64,000 nucleotides of DNA, taken from assembly GCA_964563755.1 (NCBI GenBank), contig CAZLYC010000003.1, positions 1-64,000 on the forward strand, in the 5' to 3' direction. The position numbers and the translations under genes are program-made. The notes beneath the pieces are model-generated. The model was not told where the DNA came from and ran no database searches. It worked only from the letters and a program-made list of their open reading frames with translations. Below, piece after piece: positions 15,860-24,534 of this stretch (positions within the stretch are counted from its first letter, which is position 1; each line of letters starts with the position of its first letter). This DNA comes from JABMQF01 sp964563755. Its GTDB lineage: Archaea > Nanobdellota > Nanobdellia > Woesearchaeales > UBA11576.

Positions 15860-16009
15860 TTATGCTCCCATCATCTTCAGAATTATGTTGCCCTGGTTAT
15901 CCAACTCAATCTTTATGTTAGAACCTTTTTTCCAGCCCTTCGCATCTATCAATGCCTTAGGCAAGGTCAACTTGTACTGCTTGTTGTTGTCGAACTGTAG
16001 CTTGACCAA
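15860..16009 (-). CDS. small AbrB/SpoVT-like swapped-hairpin protein
   Basis: This 49-residue protein has the AbrB/SpoVT pattern: KLTLPKALIDAKGWKKGSNI, then IELDNQGNIILKM. It resembles transition-state regulators and antitoxin N-termini, which bind DNA as dimers. The start is a TTG, because the codon just upstream is an in-frame TGA and no ATG or GTG is available. Its stop is 1 base from the ATG of the NnrD fragment, so it heads that transcript. It may be a regulator of the operon or an orphaned antitoxin, and no toxin is seen next to it. Confidence 0.65.
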   Translation of the reverse strand: MVKLQFDNNKQYKLTLPKALIDAKGWKKGSNIKIELDNQGNIILKMMGA

Positions 16010-16262
16010 TCACATCACTGCATGGCAATTCATCGATAGTTCACATATCTAGTTCAGCCTGAAATGATTTGGAAAGACTTTCGGAGGCAGCGTCTTCTTC
16101 GGGGTCAGTAAAAATTAGCAAAAGGCAGTCTTATTCGGCAAGTTTATGTCGGCAAATACTGTTTGCGTTATTACTTCGCCGCCTCCTCATGTCTTACCTC
16201 TTTTTCCCCTGCTATGCTAGGCAGGAAACCACGGCAAGGTTTACCCTTACGATTTATGTATG
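16010..16262 (-). ncRNA. candidate structured leader or small RNA
   Basis: About 250 bases without a gene lie before the AbrB-like gene and are richer in G and C than the AT-rich stretch at 16262-16440. Read on the minus strand, a TATA-like run (AATATATAAATAG, about 16280-16292) would start transcription near 16255. Several stems are visible: GGAGGCGGCG (about 16178-16188) with CGCTGCCTCC (about 16080-16090); GCAAACAGTATTTGC (about 16154-16168); and CCTGC-8-GCAGG (about 16216-16233). It matches no RNA class I know; I looked for SRP RNA and RNase P signatures and did not find them. It may be a long regulatory leader. Confidence 0.35.
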
Positions 16263-16443
16263 TATAGTCTAATGTATCTATTTATATATTTTTCTATACT
16301 TAATAATATACCTAGAAATATACATACTAACTATTTAAATGTTTCTATTTATGTTTTTAATTCAAAAGAGAATGTAAATTCTTTTACAAATATCCCTAAT
16401 TAATCAATAAAAAAGAAGAGGCATAAAATATAATCAATAGATA

Positions 16444-16635
16444 TTACTTTTTTCTGAATATGTGCTTTGTCTTATCTTTTATGTCAGGCCAGACAGTTTT
16501 CAGATGATCTGCTCTCAGAACAATCACACCAAGAGCAATGAGAAGAAGACCTTGAAGAATAGGCAAAAAAAGACCTGCTATCCCTATGATGATGAGCAAG
16601 ATTCCAATTCCATACTGTATTGATTTGAAAATCAT
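16444..16635 (-). CDS. small two-helix membrane protein
   Basis: This 63-residue protein has two hydrophobic segments joined by a Pro-Gly turn (GIGILLIIIGIAGLFLPILQ then GLLLIALGVIVL) and a basic tail (KDKTKHIFRKK). The LFLP-hydrophobic-LLxxG pattern resembles small DUF454/PGPGW-type inner-membrane proteins of unknown role. It lies 20 bases downstream of the NFACT-R gene and is probably cotranscribed with it. Confidence 0.6.
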   Translation of the reverse strand: MIFKSIQYGIGILLIIIGIAGLFLPILQGLLLIALGVIVLRADHLKTVWPDIKDKTKHIFRKK

Positions 16636-16655
16636 AAGATTACCTTAAAAATAAA

Positions 16656-17441
16656 TCATTGTTTTATTTTCACATTATCGCTAGGAAGCGACCTGATCAT
16701 CTCATCAAGCTCTCCGCCAAGCTTCTTCTTGATTATCTTCGCCGCATCAGATGGCTTGCCTCTTCCCTGAATGAGGATAATGTAGCTCTTGCAGTTCTTT
16801 TTCACAGCAGAAACCGGGGCGCACATCACACGTCCATCATCCAGCAGACCGACTGCGCAGTTCGGAGAAGGAGTGATATAATTCGTCTTTCCTCGTATTA
16901 CAAAAGCGCCTTTTGTGAGATACTCTCCTGAATTCGCCTCCTTCGTCACCTGGTCAGGCGTGACCCAGAATGTCGGCGTCGTGACAAGTCCCAGCTTCCA
17001 TGCACGAGAGAAACATAAAGTAGCATCAGCAACTTCCTGCATCGTGGCTTCTCCAGGCTTCTTCCCTTCTGTCTTTATCACAAAGAAAGGTGACCCTGCC
17101 ATGTCTGTGTGGAACACAATATCATTCTTATCGACGTGCTTCTTTATTATGACCTCGTTTGTCGTCGCGTCTCTTCCTCCAATCACAAGGAAACCTTCTG
17201 AAGATAAGAACCAGCGGAACTTCTCGTACCACTCCTGCTTGCGCTTCGGTGCAGCAGGTTTGGCTGATTTTATCTTATCAATCTGCGCATCCCTGCTCTT
17301 CATCTCAGCTTCAAGCTTCTGAGTCGAGATAGAAAGAGCTTTCTTCGCGCCCTCAAGCTTCTTCCTGGACTGCTTCGCCTTCTCGAAATATCCCTGCGCA
17401 TTCTGCTCGACAGACTTGTTAATCATAAGAGATATTTTCAT
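16656..17441 (-). CDS. NFACT-R (DUF814) protein, short RqcH-like form
   Basis: Residues 60-200 match the NFACT-R domain of RqcH/NEMF/FbpA proteins (WYEKFRWFLSSEGFLVIGGR; NDIVFHTDMAGSPFFVIK). The preceding helix (QGYFEKAKQSRKKLEGAKKA) looks like the end of their coiled-coil arm. Full-length archaeal RqcH is about 600-700 residues and starts with NFACT-N, which is missing here, so this is a C-terminal-only form of 261 residues. RqcH works on stalled large ribosomal subunits. A stand-alone NFACT-R may bind RNA or act with a separate NFACT-N protein. I use the ATG at 17441, with a TATA-like TTTTATATTG box about 25 bases upstream. Confidence 0.75.
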   Translation of the reverse strand: MKISLMINKSVEQNAQGYFEKAKQSRKKLEGAKKALSISTQKLEAEMKSRDAQIDKIKSAKPAAPKRKQEWYEKFRWFLSSEGFLVIGGRDATTNEVIIKKHVDKNDIVFHTDMAGSPFFVIKTEGKKPGEATMQEVADATLCFSRAWKLGLVTTPTFWVTPDQVTKEANSGEYLTKGAFVIRGKTNYITPSPNCAVGLLDDGRVMCAPVSAVKKNCKSYIILIQGRGKPSDAAKIIKKKLGGELDEMIRSLPSDNVKIKQ

Positions 17442-17505
17442 ACAGAACGATAACAAAAGGCAATATAAAAATGTATCTTAAGCAGCAGAGTCCTGTGTAA
17501 TAGCA

Positions 17506-17608
17506 GCACCGCCACCGCACTAGCGAGCTAACAAAATAACATTCTGATGTACGGTGTACTCAGACAAATATGTAGAGAAACTGACAGAGCGAGCGGCCGT
17601 GGCGGTGC
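17506..17608 (+). repeat. palindromic element, type B, copy 2
   Basis: A 103-base unit is bounded by GCACCGCCACCGCA and GGCCGTGGCGGTGC. Inside are CTAGCGAGCTA, TTCTGAT, TACTCAGA and AGAGCGAGC, at nearly the same spacing as the unit at 7694-7797 (which lies on the opposite strand). The arms carry paired differences relative to that copy. The unit is followed, 17 bases on, by a type A unit. Confidence 0.8.
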
Positions 17609-17625
17609 TAAAATATTCTAATTGA

Positions 17626-17721
17626 GCGATGCCACGCTCGCACTTATGCCTGATCTGATTATGTTTGCCCAACTGCAATAGTTTTAGAAAATGCTATCTG
17701 ATGCTCGCTAGGTGGCATCGC
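17626..17721 (-). repeat. palindromic element, type A, copy 2
   Basis: A 96-base unit is bounded by GCGATGCCAC and GTGGCATCGC. Relative to copy 1 the arms carry compensating changes (A to G and G to A on one side, matched on the other), which preserve pairing. Read on the minus strand it has CTAGCGAGC, then the central motif GCAGTTGGGCAA at 26 bases, then TGCGAGC after 22. It ends 33 bases from the stop codon of the gene at 17755. Confidence 0.8.
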
Positions 17722-17754
17722 TGTAGCTTGACGAGTGCTGCTTTGTAATTATTC

Positions 17755-18684
17755 TTATCCCATCATGCCCTGCGCAAGTGTCACGACGAAGAATGCTGTA
17801 GTCATCAGTATCAACGAGTGCTTGACTCCAGAACGTATGTCCCCTTCCGCGAGCTTACCAAGAACAAGCCCTGCGAACAATGCCTGTATAAGAGACAACA
17901 TAAGGAATACTCCTCTTATCGAAGTGAGCCAAGCACCAAATGTGCCTATGAACGCTCCAAGAGAAGAGTAATCAATCTGAATGGTCCTCACTGCTCCGCC
18001 TAACGCCGCTGACGACATGGCTATACTCGCAGTGCCTTCCATTCCACCGCCGCCGATGTTCTTTGTCTCTATGTCCGCTATGTACGGGATAAGAAGGTTC
18101 TGGATGACTATCATGACACCCAAGAAAACAATGAATATTATGTAGCTCTGCACGAGCTGGGAATGGATGCTCGTCCTTCGCGCCATCTTTATCTTCTTTA
18201 TCTCAATGACTGAATTCGTCACTGTCTCAAGCACATCCTCTATATTTCCGCCTGAGACCTCTGCTTCTATGACCGTCGCTATGCTCCTCTTGATAACACC
18301 ATTCTTCGTCTCATTGGCAAAGTTCAACAATGCCTTGTGGACAGGAATCGCCCACTCCACTTGGTTCGCAAGCTTGACTACAAAAGGCGTGAGAGCGCCA
18401 TAATCTGTCTTTGACACGTAAACTATCGCCCTGCCGACAGGCATGCCTGACTTCACTGCTCCGACAAGGTTCCTTACAAATTCAGGGAACATAGACTCAA
18501 GCTCCTTCTGCCTCCTTGAATTGATGAAGAAATCTATCCAGAACTGGCTCCAGCCGACTGAGACAGCGATGACTATGAGAGGGATGAACCAAGGAGTCCT
18601 CATGAAGAGGATGAAATCTATCGCGAGCATTATCACTCCAAATACCATCGAAATGATGTGTCTCTTCTCAAATATCAGTTCCAT
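17755..18684 (-). CDS. TadC/GspF-type pilus platform membrane protein
   Basis: This 309-residue protein has the layout of a type II secretion/type IV pilus F-domain (TadC, FlaJ relatives). Two N-terminal helices (IISMVFGVIMLAIDFILFM) are followed by a cytosolic helical domain with the family features FPEFVRNLVGAVKSGMPVGR and EAEVSGGNIEDVLETV, then three further membrane segments. Such proteins anchor the assembly ATPase and drive pilin polymerisation. It is the last gene of the long minus-strand series and lies 10 bases after a second F-type protein, so the platform may be a heterodimer. Confidence 0.85.
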   Translation of the reverse strand: MELIFEKRHIISMVFGVIMLAIDFILFMRTPWFIPLIVIAVSVGWSQFWIDFFINSRRQKELESMFPEFVRNLVGAVKSGMPVGRAIVYVSKTDYGALTPFVVKLANQVEWAIPVHKALLNFANETKNGVIKRSIATVIEAEVSGGNIEDVLETVTNSVIEIKKIKMARRTSIHSQLVQSYIIFIVFLGVMIVIQNLLIPYIADIETKNIGGGGMEGTASIAMSSAALGGAVRTIQIDYSSLGAFIGTFGAWLTSIRGVFLMLSLIQALFAGLVLGKLAEGDIRSGVKHSLILMTTAFFVVTLAQGMMG

Positions 18685-18694
18685 TCCATTACCT

Positions 18695-20599
18695 CTATAT
18701 CTCCGGCTGAGTCATCTCGATGAACACAAGGAAACATACGTTCATGAACGGGATGATCAGATAAGTGCCAATCACTATCACTGTGTTGACGCTAAAACCG
18801 CCTACCTTTCCTCCTAGTAGACTGACCATTGAAAGCGCCGCAACGAAAAACAGCGGAGCTGCTATGAGTATGCCCGTATATATGTCTGAATATGTCGCGA
18901 TGGTCTCAGTATACTTCTGCCTGTCCATCTTATAATTCATCATCGCCTCTTCCGCCTTCTGCGAGAAGTAAGACTTTATGTCCCCGCCAGTCTGCGTGGT
19001 CGAGACCATACCCTCGAGGAAGTCCTTGAACTGGTAAGCTGGAGTCGTGGCCGCAACAGCTTTTAACGCTGTCAGGATATCATAACCAAAAATATCCACA
19101 TAGTTAACTATCTTCTCTATCTCTGCAGAGACCTCACCATACTCCTTTGATTCTGCGATGAGCTTGAACATACGGACAGGAGCTACACCTGATGAAGATA
19201 CTGCTGCCATGTGGTTTATCGCGAAAGGCAGATTGGTGTTGACATTCCTCCTTCTCTGCTTAAGTTTAGAGTAAGGGTATGCGTAGAAACCTGCGAAAGC
19301 TACCGCACCCATGCAGATCGACATCAACAACGCCCTCGATAAGACCTGGCCCAAAGGAAGGGCTGTAGCGAAGAATATGAAACCAAAAAGGAAAAAACCA
19401 AGAACTGTGCTGGTCAGCACTCCTAGAACCATCATATTCACGTAAGTATTAGACAGGACTTTGATATTCGCCAGCCTCAAGGCATGGTACAGATCCTTGA
19501 AGAAATCAGGGAACTGGTCAAGCAGGAAAAGGCTTAGCTGCTTTATCGCAACATTTGCCACAGCACCGAAGAATGAAGGCTGGTATATCTTGAGAGCCTT
19601 CCTCTTGCTCATTATTGAACGTATCCTCTTGGCTTCCTTGGTCAGCGATGTCGCAGTTATCTTATCTATCTGCGCAGCAATCTCATCCTTTGTCTTTCTC
19701 CTCAACGTCTCAAGCTGCAGCGTAGATATAGGAACTTCCGACCCTTTATCCGCGAACTCTACCTTCTGGCTTCTCGAAAGAAGATTCTTTATGTAACCTA
19801 TACCGAATCCCTGGTCGAATGAAATGACTGGCTTCTCTTCCTTTGCCTTGACTTTCTCGGCAGGCTTTTCTTCTTCATCCAATTCCTTCGGGAGCATCGG
19901 CTTCTCCTTCTCCCACATCGTCGAGAACCATTTCCTTTTCTTCCTGTCCCTCTCGACAAGCAGCTTCTCCTTCTCTCCTCCCGGAAGCTCTAACTCTATC
20001 TCAGCAAGCTCTTCTTCCGCCTGCTTCTTCAGGAATATGCGCTTGAAGAACAAAGAAATCCTATCAATAAATGAAGGCCTGACTTCAACTAGCTTCTCAG
20101 CAGGCAGCTCAGGCAACGCTTCAACTTTCTCCTCCTCCATCGGAGCGATCTCTATCTTCAATAAAGGCTTAGGCTCTTCTATCTCTTCAGCAGGCCTTGC
20201 AGGCGCAGGAACAGATATTATCTTCTTATGCTCAACAGGCTTTTCGACAAGCTTCTCTACGTGCTTTCTTGCAGGCCTTGGAGCACGAGGTCTGGAACTT
20301 ATGAGCATGTATTCCTGGTCGTTGTATATCTCATAGAATATCTGGGAATTGTAAGTCTCTATCCTCTTAAGCAATGATAGTATGTACGCGTTGTAATAAT
20401 TCAGGACTTCCTCCTTCGACTTGCCTTTAAGCAGGCGATTCAGAGTCTTCTCGTACTCGAAATACGTGAACTTTCCCTGCTGGTATGCCGCGAAAAGATT
20501 GGTTAAATTCCTCTCCAGCTGTACCTTGTAGAAAGAGTATGTCTCGACCTCCTGCAGGAGCTCAAGGACCTTGTTGACAATCAGCTGTATGTTTTTCAT
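18695..20599 (-). CDS. large TadC/GspF-type protein with long cytosolic N-terminus
   Basis: The last 300 residues are an F-domain: hydrophobic pairs (LGVLTSTVLGFFLFGFIFFA; ALLMSICMGAVAFAGFYAYP), then NLPFAINHMAAVSSSGVAP and EGMVSTTQTGGDIKSYF, and two final helices. The first 330 residues are charged and helical, rich in Glu, Pro and Lys, with no known domain. They may contact the ATPase or cytosol. The frame is open to 20662, but I prefer the ATG at 20599, as the upstream gene ends at 20628. A 634-residue form is far longer than the usual 300. Confidence 0.8.
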   Translation of the reverse strand: MKNIQLIVNKVLELLQEVETYSFYKVQLERNLTNLFAAYQQGKFTYFEYEKTLNRLLKGKSKEEVLNYYNAYILSLLKRIETYNSQIFYEIYNDQEYMLISSRPRAPRPARKHVEKLVEKPVEHKKIISVPAPARPAEEIEEPKPLLKIEIAPMEEEKVEALPELPAEKLVEVRPSFIDRISLFFKRIFLKKQAEEELAEIELELPGGEKEKLLVERDRKKRKWFSTMWEKEKPMLPKELDEEEKPAEKVKAKEEKPVISFDQGFGIGYIKNLLSRSQKVEFADKGSEVPISTLQLETLRRKTKDEIAAQIDKITATSLTKEAKRIRSIMSKRKALKIYQPSFFGAVANVAIKQLSLFLLDQFPDFFKDLYHALRLANIKVLSNTYVNMMVLGVLTSTVLGFFLFGFIFFATALPLGQVLSRALLMSICMGAVAFAGFYAYPYSKLKQRRRNVNTNLPFAINHMAAVSSSGVAPVRMFKLIAESKEYGEVSAEIEKIVNYVDIFGYDILTALKAVAATTPAYQFKDFLEGMVSTTQTGGDIKSYFSQKAEEAMMNYKMDRQKYTETIATYSDIYTGILIAAPLFFVAALSMVSLLGGKVGGFSVNTVIVIGTYLIIPFMNVCFLVFIEMTQPEI

Positions 20600-20627
20600 G
20601 TTGCGACCGGCACCGAGAACTCGCGTG

Positions 20628-20858
20628 CTAATCCAGCTTCTCGGAAGACTCCATCTTCTCAAGCAGATTCTTGACGTGGAGCGAAAGGCGCAGCATCCTC
20701 TCCCTTGCGAACTTGGCCTCGTCTTTCCTCGTCGCGAGTTCCTTATCTTCCTCTGGACTGGAAGAGGTCAGCTCTGTGTAAAGCTCTTCAAGGGTCGCTA
20801 TCTCCCTCATGCTCTCGTCTATCTCTATAGTGGATTTCGTGAAACCCTTCAGCTTCAT
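20628..20858 (-). CDS. small helical protein between pilus ATPase and platform genes
   Basis: This 76-residue protein is strongly charged, almost wholly helical and without hydrophobic segments. Its pattern (TLEELYTEL; MLRLSLHVKNLLEKMES) suits a coiled coil. Its start overlaps the stop of the ATPase gene by 4 bases, so it is translationally coupled to it. It is probably a small adaptor of the assembly complex. No family is recognised. Confidence 0.6.
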   Translation of the reverse strand: MKLKGFTKSTIEIDESMREIATLEELYTELTSSSPEEDKELATRKDEAKFARERMLRLSLHVKNLLEKMESSEKLD

Positions 20859-22789
20859 TTTAGACCAAACCTCTTCAGAACAGACTCAGGATCCTTATAA
20901 TAATCATTGATGACCTTGTTGAAATCCTCGAAAGCAGATATGTCCTTATCAGCCATGACCTTCAGGAGTGTCGCTCGTCTCTTCATCTCCTCCATCAGCT
21001 GTTCCTTTGACATGCCTGTCCTCTTCTGCACCCTGTCAAATATCATCGGCTTGCCGTTGAACTTTATTACGTCGCTCACAGGGTCCCACTCAAATACAGG
21101 GTTGTAATTCGCCTTGCCGAGAGCCTGCTCAACTTCCTGCATCTCATCGATTTCCCTAAGACGCCTGACGTTCTTCTGCTGGTCCTTGATGTGGATGCAG
21201 ATGCAGACTACATCAAGCGCTTCTACAAGTGAAGGAGAGAGATTTATAGGAGGAGTCTCAAGCCTCTTGACCACAGTATCTACCGACGCTGCGTGGAATG
21301 TTGAGAAGGATGGATGGCCTGATGCCATTCCCTGGAACAAGACGTAAGCTTCCTGTCCTCTTATCTCTCCAACTATCACATAATCAGGAGCCTGTCTCAT
21401 AGTCTCCCTCAGGAGATCGAAAAGAGTTATCTCGCCATACTGCGTGCCTAGAATCGTCGGCATGCCAAAACCTGCCCTTGTGACTGCAGGGAGCCAGTTT
21501 ATGTGCGCGAGATTCAATTCGCGAGTATCCTCTATCGAACAGATTCTTGCTTCAGGAGGGATGAAATCAACTATGCAGTTCAGGAAAGTTGTCTTGCCTG
21601 ATGCTGTCTCCCCTACAACCATTACGTTGAACTTGTTCTCGATGACAATCCACATGTATGCAAAAGACTCTGCTGTCGCGGTCTTTGACTGTATGAGATG
21701 GACTGGCGTCCATGGCTCCTTTGTGAATTTTCTTATCGTGAATGTCGGACCTCTCGTAGTAACGTCTTCAGTATATGTGGCGTTGACTCTTGAGCCGTCA
21801 GGGAGAGTTCCATCGAGAAGCGGCTTTGCATAGGATATGTAACGCCCTGTCTTCTGCGCTAGCTTCTCTATGAAATCTGTCATGTATGAAGCGTCCTTGA
21901 AAATAACATTTGTCCTCAGGTTCTGGTATTTCCTGTGGACTATGTAGAGCGGAAAGTTGAGACCATTGCACTCTATATCTTCAACATAATAGTCGTTCAG
22001 GAGAGGCTCTATCTCGTTCATTCCCACTGAATTCCTGTAGACATAATACATGAGCTTGTTGTATGTCTTCTTGTTAACCTTGGTGCCCAGCTCAACAAGG
22101 ATGCTCTGCACGTTCTTCTCAAGGTACTGTATCAGGATGTTCGACTTTGCAGCTCTGACGAAACTTATGTTTATCATCTCTTCAAGACCCAGGTTGATTA
22201 ACTCAAGAATCTCTTTCTCAGTATCGTCGAGTATCGGCTCCTCTACAACATACATTAGCTCGTTTTCCTTATCATCCCAGTAAATATGCGCATAAGCATA
22301 AGGAGGAACAAGCGGATAGCGGACGTTCATCGTCTTCTTCTCATCATAAGGAGGAAGAGTGATTAGCTTAGGCCTCAGGTCTATATAGAAACCCTCATGC
22401 TTCGCTGCTTCCTCAGCATAATCCTCAGGCCCTACATCCTTAGATGCTGCAATCATGTCAGGATTTGCTATCTCCCCAGGTGCCTTGATTTCAGGGAAAG
22501 ATTCCGCCTTGATTTCTTTTACAGCAGCAGTTGGTTGAATCGGTTCCGGCTGCTTCGCTCCTTGCTGCTGTGAAACCGTTTGTACGACCGGCTTAGACGC
22601 CTGCTGAAGAGCAGGTGTAGGAGAAGACATCACTATCTTAGCATCATTCTTTGGAGGATTGATGACTATTCTCTGAGAAGATTGTTGAACCTGCTCCGCA
22701 GGCGGCTGTTGAGCAGCAGTAACGGCAGGTGCAATCGGAGCAGCAGCTACCTTCGCTTCTGCCTTCTTGCCAAAAAGCTGAAAAGCCAT
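20855..22789 (-). CDS. type II/IV secretion (archaeal pilus) assembly ATPase
   Basis: This is a GspE/TadA/PilB-type hexameric ATPase of 644 residues. The Walker A motif GETASGKTT has K399, the Walker B-like DYVIVGEIRG follows near 470-480, and the Asp and His box regions lie between (SIEDTRELNL; SFSTFHAAS). The first 110 residues are a low-complexity Ala/Pro/Gln/Val segment, followed by the N-terminal domain that positions the ring on the platform protein. It powers pilin assembly or secretion. Its neighbours are pilin-like genes upstream and two F-type platform genes downstream, a complete minimal archaeal pilus engine apart from the prepilin peptidase, which is not in the window. Confidence 0.92.
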   Translation of the reverse strand: MAFQLFGKKAEAKVAAAPIAPAVTAAQQPPAEQVQQSSQRIVINPPKNDAKIVMSSPTPALQQASKPVVQTVSQQQGAKQPEPIQPTAAVKEIKAESFPEIKAPGEIANPDMIAASKDVGPEDYAEEAAKHEGFYIDLRPKLITLPPYDEKKTMNVRYPLVPPYAYAHIYWDDKENELMYVVEEPILDDTEKEILELINLGLEEMINISFVRAAKSNILIQYLEKNVQSILVELGTKVNKKTYNKLMYYVYRNSVGMNEIEPLLNDYYVEDIECNGLNFPLYIVHRKYQNLRTNVIFKDASYMTDFIEKLAQKTGRYISYAKPLLDGTLPDGSRVNATYTEDVTTRGPTFTIRKFTKEPWTPVHLIQSKTATAESFAYMWIVIENKFNVMVVGETASGKTTFLNCIVDFIPPEARICSIEDTRELNLAHINWLPAVTRAGFGMPTILGTQYGEITLFDLLRETMRQAPDYVIVGEIRGQEAYVLFQGMASGHPSFSTFHAASVDTVVKRLETPPINLSPSLVEALDVVCICIHIKDQQKNVRRLREIDEMQEVEQALGKANYNPVFEWDPVSDVIKFNGKPMIFDRVQKRTGMSKEQLMEEMKRRATLLKVMADKDISAFEDFNKVINDYYKDPESVLKRFGLK

Positions 22790-22802
22790 GCTTTTTTTCC
22801 TC

Positions 22803-23510
22803 CTATATTATCCTGACCTGCATGAAGTCACGATTGCTCTCAAGCGTGAACTCAATAACAGAGTAATAAGTCGAATTTGTGTTATTCAGATAATAAAGCA
22901 CTCTTGCAGCTCCAAGGCTTGAACCCGCATCCTGCAGCACAGAATATCCTGAATGCGTCCAACCATCACCTGCTCCTGCAGGGAAGAACTTAAACGTATT
23001 AGCGGCAGCAGTCTCCACTCCGTTCTCAGGATTCTTGAAAACAAGATGCATGAGCATGCCTGTCTCATTGAAACTGCACACGCTCCTGTCCTCACACTTG
23101 CTGAAAGTCGCTCTAAGATATGTATTCTCAAGAGTGTAATTCAAAGCGTAGTTCCTTCCAGCAACATCCGCGTTTGAAGATATGTAAAGATTGCCAAGCT
23201 CTACCTGCTGACCTGACTCAAGAATCTTCGCGTCTGTGCGCATGTCCCACTTAAGAGATCCATCCTTCAGTTCGAGATATCCTTTCTCTACCTCTATAGG
23301 CACTACGCGCTGCGAACCCACTCCTTCCTCACTTATCTCAGAAATCTGCTGGTTCAATGTCAAGAATGTGTTTTTCGACCTGGTAAATACTGTCTTGTCC
23401 TGCAAGTCACGCAATACAGGCACTCCTGCATTAAGGACCAGCACCATGACTACGCTTATCACGAGAATGTAAAGTATCGCTGAAACCCAAAGCTGGGCTT
23501 TTCGTCTCAT
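22803..23510 (-). CDS. pilin-like secreted protein with class III-type N-terminus
   Basis: Residues 1-30 (RRKAQLWVSAILYILVISVV) show a short basic start, the K-A-Q junction and a hydrophobic helix, as in archaeal prepilins cut by the type IV prepilin peptidase. The remaining 200 residues are extracellular beta-type sequence with several N-glycosylation sequons (NNTNST) and two Cys (CEDRSVC). It is larger than a major pilin and may be a minor or tip pilin. It lies 13 bases before the ATPase gene. Confidence 0.68.
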   Translation of the reverse strand: MRRKAQLWVSAILYILVISVVMVLVLNAGVPVLRDLQDKTVFTRSKNTFLTLNQQISEISEEGVGSQRVVPIEVEKGYLELKDGSLKWDMRTDAKILESGQQVELGNLYISSNADVAGRNYALNYTLENTYLRATFSKCEDRSVCSFNETGMLMHLVFKNPENGVETAAANTFKFFPAGAGDGWTHSGYSVLQDAGSSLGAARVLYYLNNTNSTYYSVIEFTLESNRDFMQVRII

Positions 23511-23526
23511 GCATTCGCCTCTTTTT

Positions 23527-23949
23527 TTATTCTATGCTTGGCTGGAAGCTGATGTTCCTGAAATTCACGCCCTCACAGCCTTTCGGGTATACTAATGCCC
23601 ATTCAGTCACGTCTATAGCCAGACTAACCGGCTGGACAGAGCCCTGCCCAAGAGCTACGTAGACCTCTTTCTGGTCGTTAACACTCTGCACAACAAAGGT
23701 CTCTACTTCTGCACCCATCGTGTTCTCCACTTCAAAATACAAAGTGCCGTTCTCATATAAGATGCTCTCAGGAAGTATCGAAAAGTAATACCTGCCGCAT
23801 TCAACTGTCGCAAGAGTCTTTTTCTCTGAGAACGCGGTCTGCTCTGTATACATACGATATATCCAGCTCGCGGTGAAAAAGGCCAGCATTATGAAGACAG
23901 CAAACAGGAATATGAGTATGCTGATTTTCTTCGATCTTGCTTCAGCCAT
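23527..23949 (-). CDS. single-pass secreted protein of the pilus cluster
   Basis: This 140-residue protein has a basic start and one hydrophobic helix (ISILIFLFAVFIMLAFFTAS, residues 9-28), then an extracellular domain with one Cys pair candidate (VECGRYYF; KGCEGVNF). The N-terminus lacks a clear prepilin cleavage site, so it may stay anchored. Its place between two pilin-like genes suggests a minor component. No family is recognised. Confidence 0.6.
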   Translation of the reverse strand: MAEARSKKISILIFLFAVFIMLAFFTASWIYRMYTEQTAFSEKKTLATVECGRYYFSILPESILYENGTLYFEVENTMGAEVETFVVQSVNDQKEVYVALGQGSVQPVSLAIDVTEWALVYPKGCEGVNFRNISFQPSIE

Positions 23950-23981
23950 TTTTACACCTCAAAAAAAGAAAGATTATGGAC

Positions 23982-24533
23982 TTATGTCCATATCTCGCCA
24001 CAGGATTTGATGTCTGTCTCTATAGCTGCAGTCGCTGGGCACGCCACTTCAGTTCCTCCTACTTTTATGTAAGGAGTGATCCTGACCTGCTGAGGCAATC
24101 CAAAAGTCGCTTCGATATAAGTTATGTTCAGGTATTTTGCCTCGTTTGTGGTGAGGTTCGAATTATCACCCATGTCAACAGTCAAAGGCACTCTTGTACC
24201 TGCGCCAATCATCCTGACCTGGAGCTTCTCGACATCTTTCGACTTCTTGTTCTCAATTATGAAGTTAATCGTGTTGTTAGCCGCTCCTGTATCATTGTAG
24301 CAAATCTGAGGCACGCTCTCTATCTCGACTATGCCTATGCCAACTTCAGAAGCGCACTTGACTTCAGTATCAGACCTTTCACGGGCGATGTTTGCCGTAT
24401 CCTCGACATAACCCCTGCCCCAGTTCATGACCACTGCTCCTAACGCAACTGCGAACGCGATGAGCAAGACTGTGGCGATGAGCGGTGAAACCGCTTTGTT
24501 TGATTTGAATATCTTTGCTGTCATTTTTGCCAC
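23982..24533 (-). CDS. archaeal type IV pilin
   Basis: The N-terminus is a textbook archaeal pilin sequence: a basic leader, then NKAVSPLIATVLLIAFAVAL and GAVVMNWGRG. The prepilin peptidase would cut just before or within the K-A-V-S-P site, and the hydrophobic helix would form the filament core. The mature domain (about 140 residues) is beta-rich with four Cys and N-glycosylation sequons. It is the best candidate for the major pilin of this locus. Confidence 0.85.
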   Translation of the reverse strand: MAKMTAKIFKSNKAVSPLIATVLLIAFAVALGAVVMNWGRGYVEDTANIARERSDTEVKCASEVGIGIVEIESVPQICYNDTGAANNTINFIIENKKSKDVEKLQVRMIGAGTRVPLTVDMGDNSNLTTNEAKYLNITYIEATFGLPQQVRITPYIKVGGTEVACPATAAIETDIKSCGEIWT

Positions 24534-24534
24534 C

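Noticed and set aside
15860..16009. An AbrB-type antitoxin with partner toxin
   Set aside because: The next gene is an NnrD fragment and then an antiporter. No PIN, MazF or other toxin-like gene is adjacent.
16010..16262. SRP RNA or RNase P RNA
   Set aside because: The conserved S-domain and the RNase P conserved regions could not be found on either strand.
24154..24164. GGTTCGAATT, like a tRNA T-loop
   Set aside because: It lies inside the major pilin candidate and no acceptor or anticodon stem is near it.
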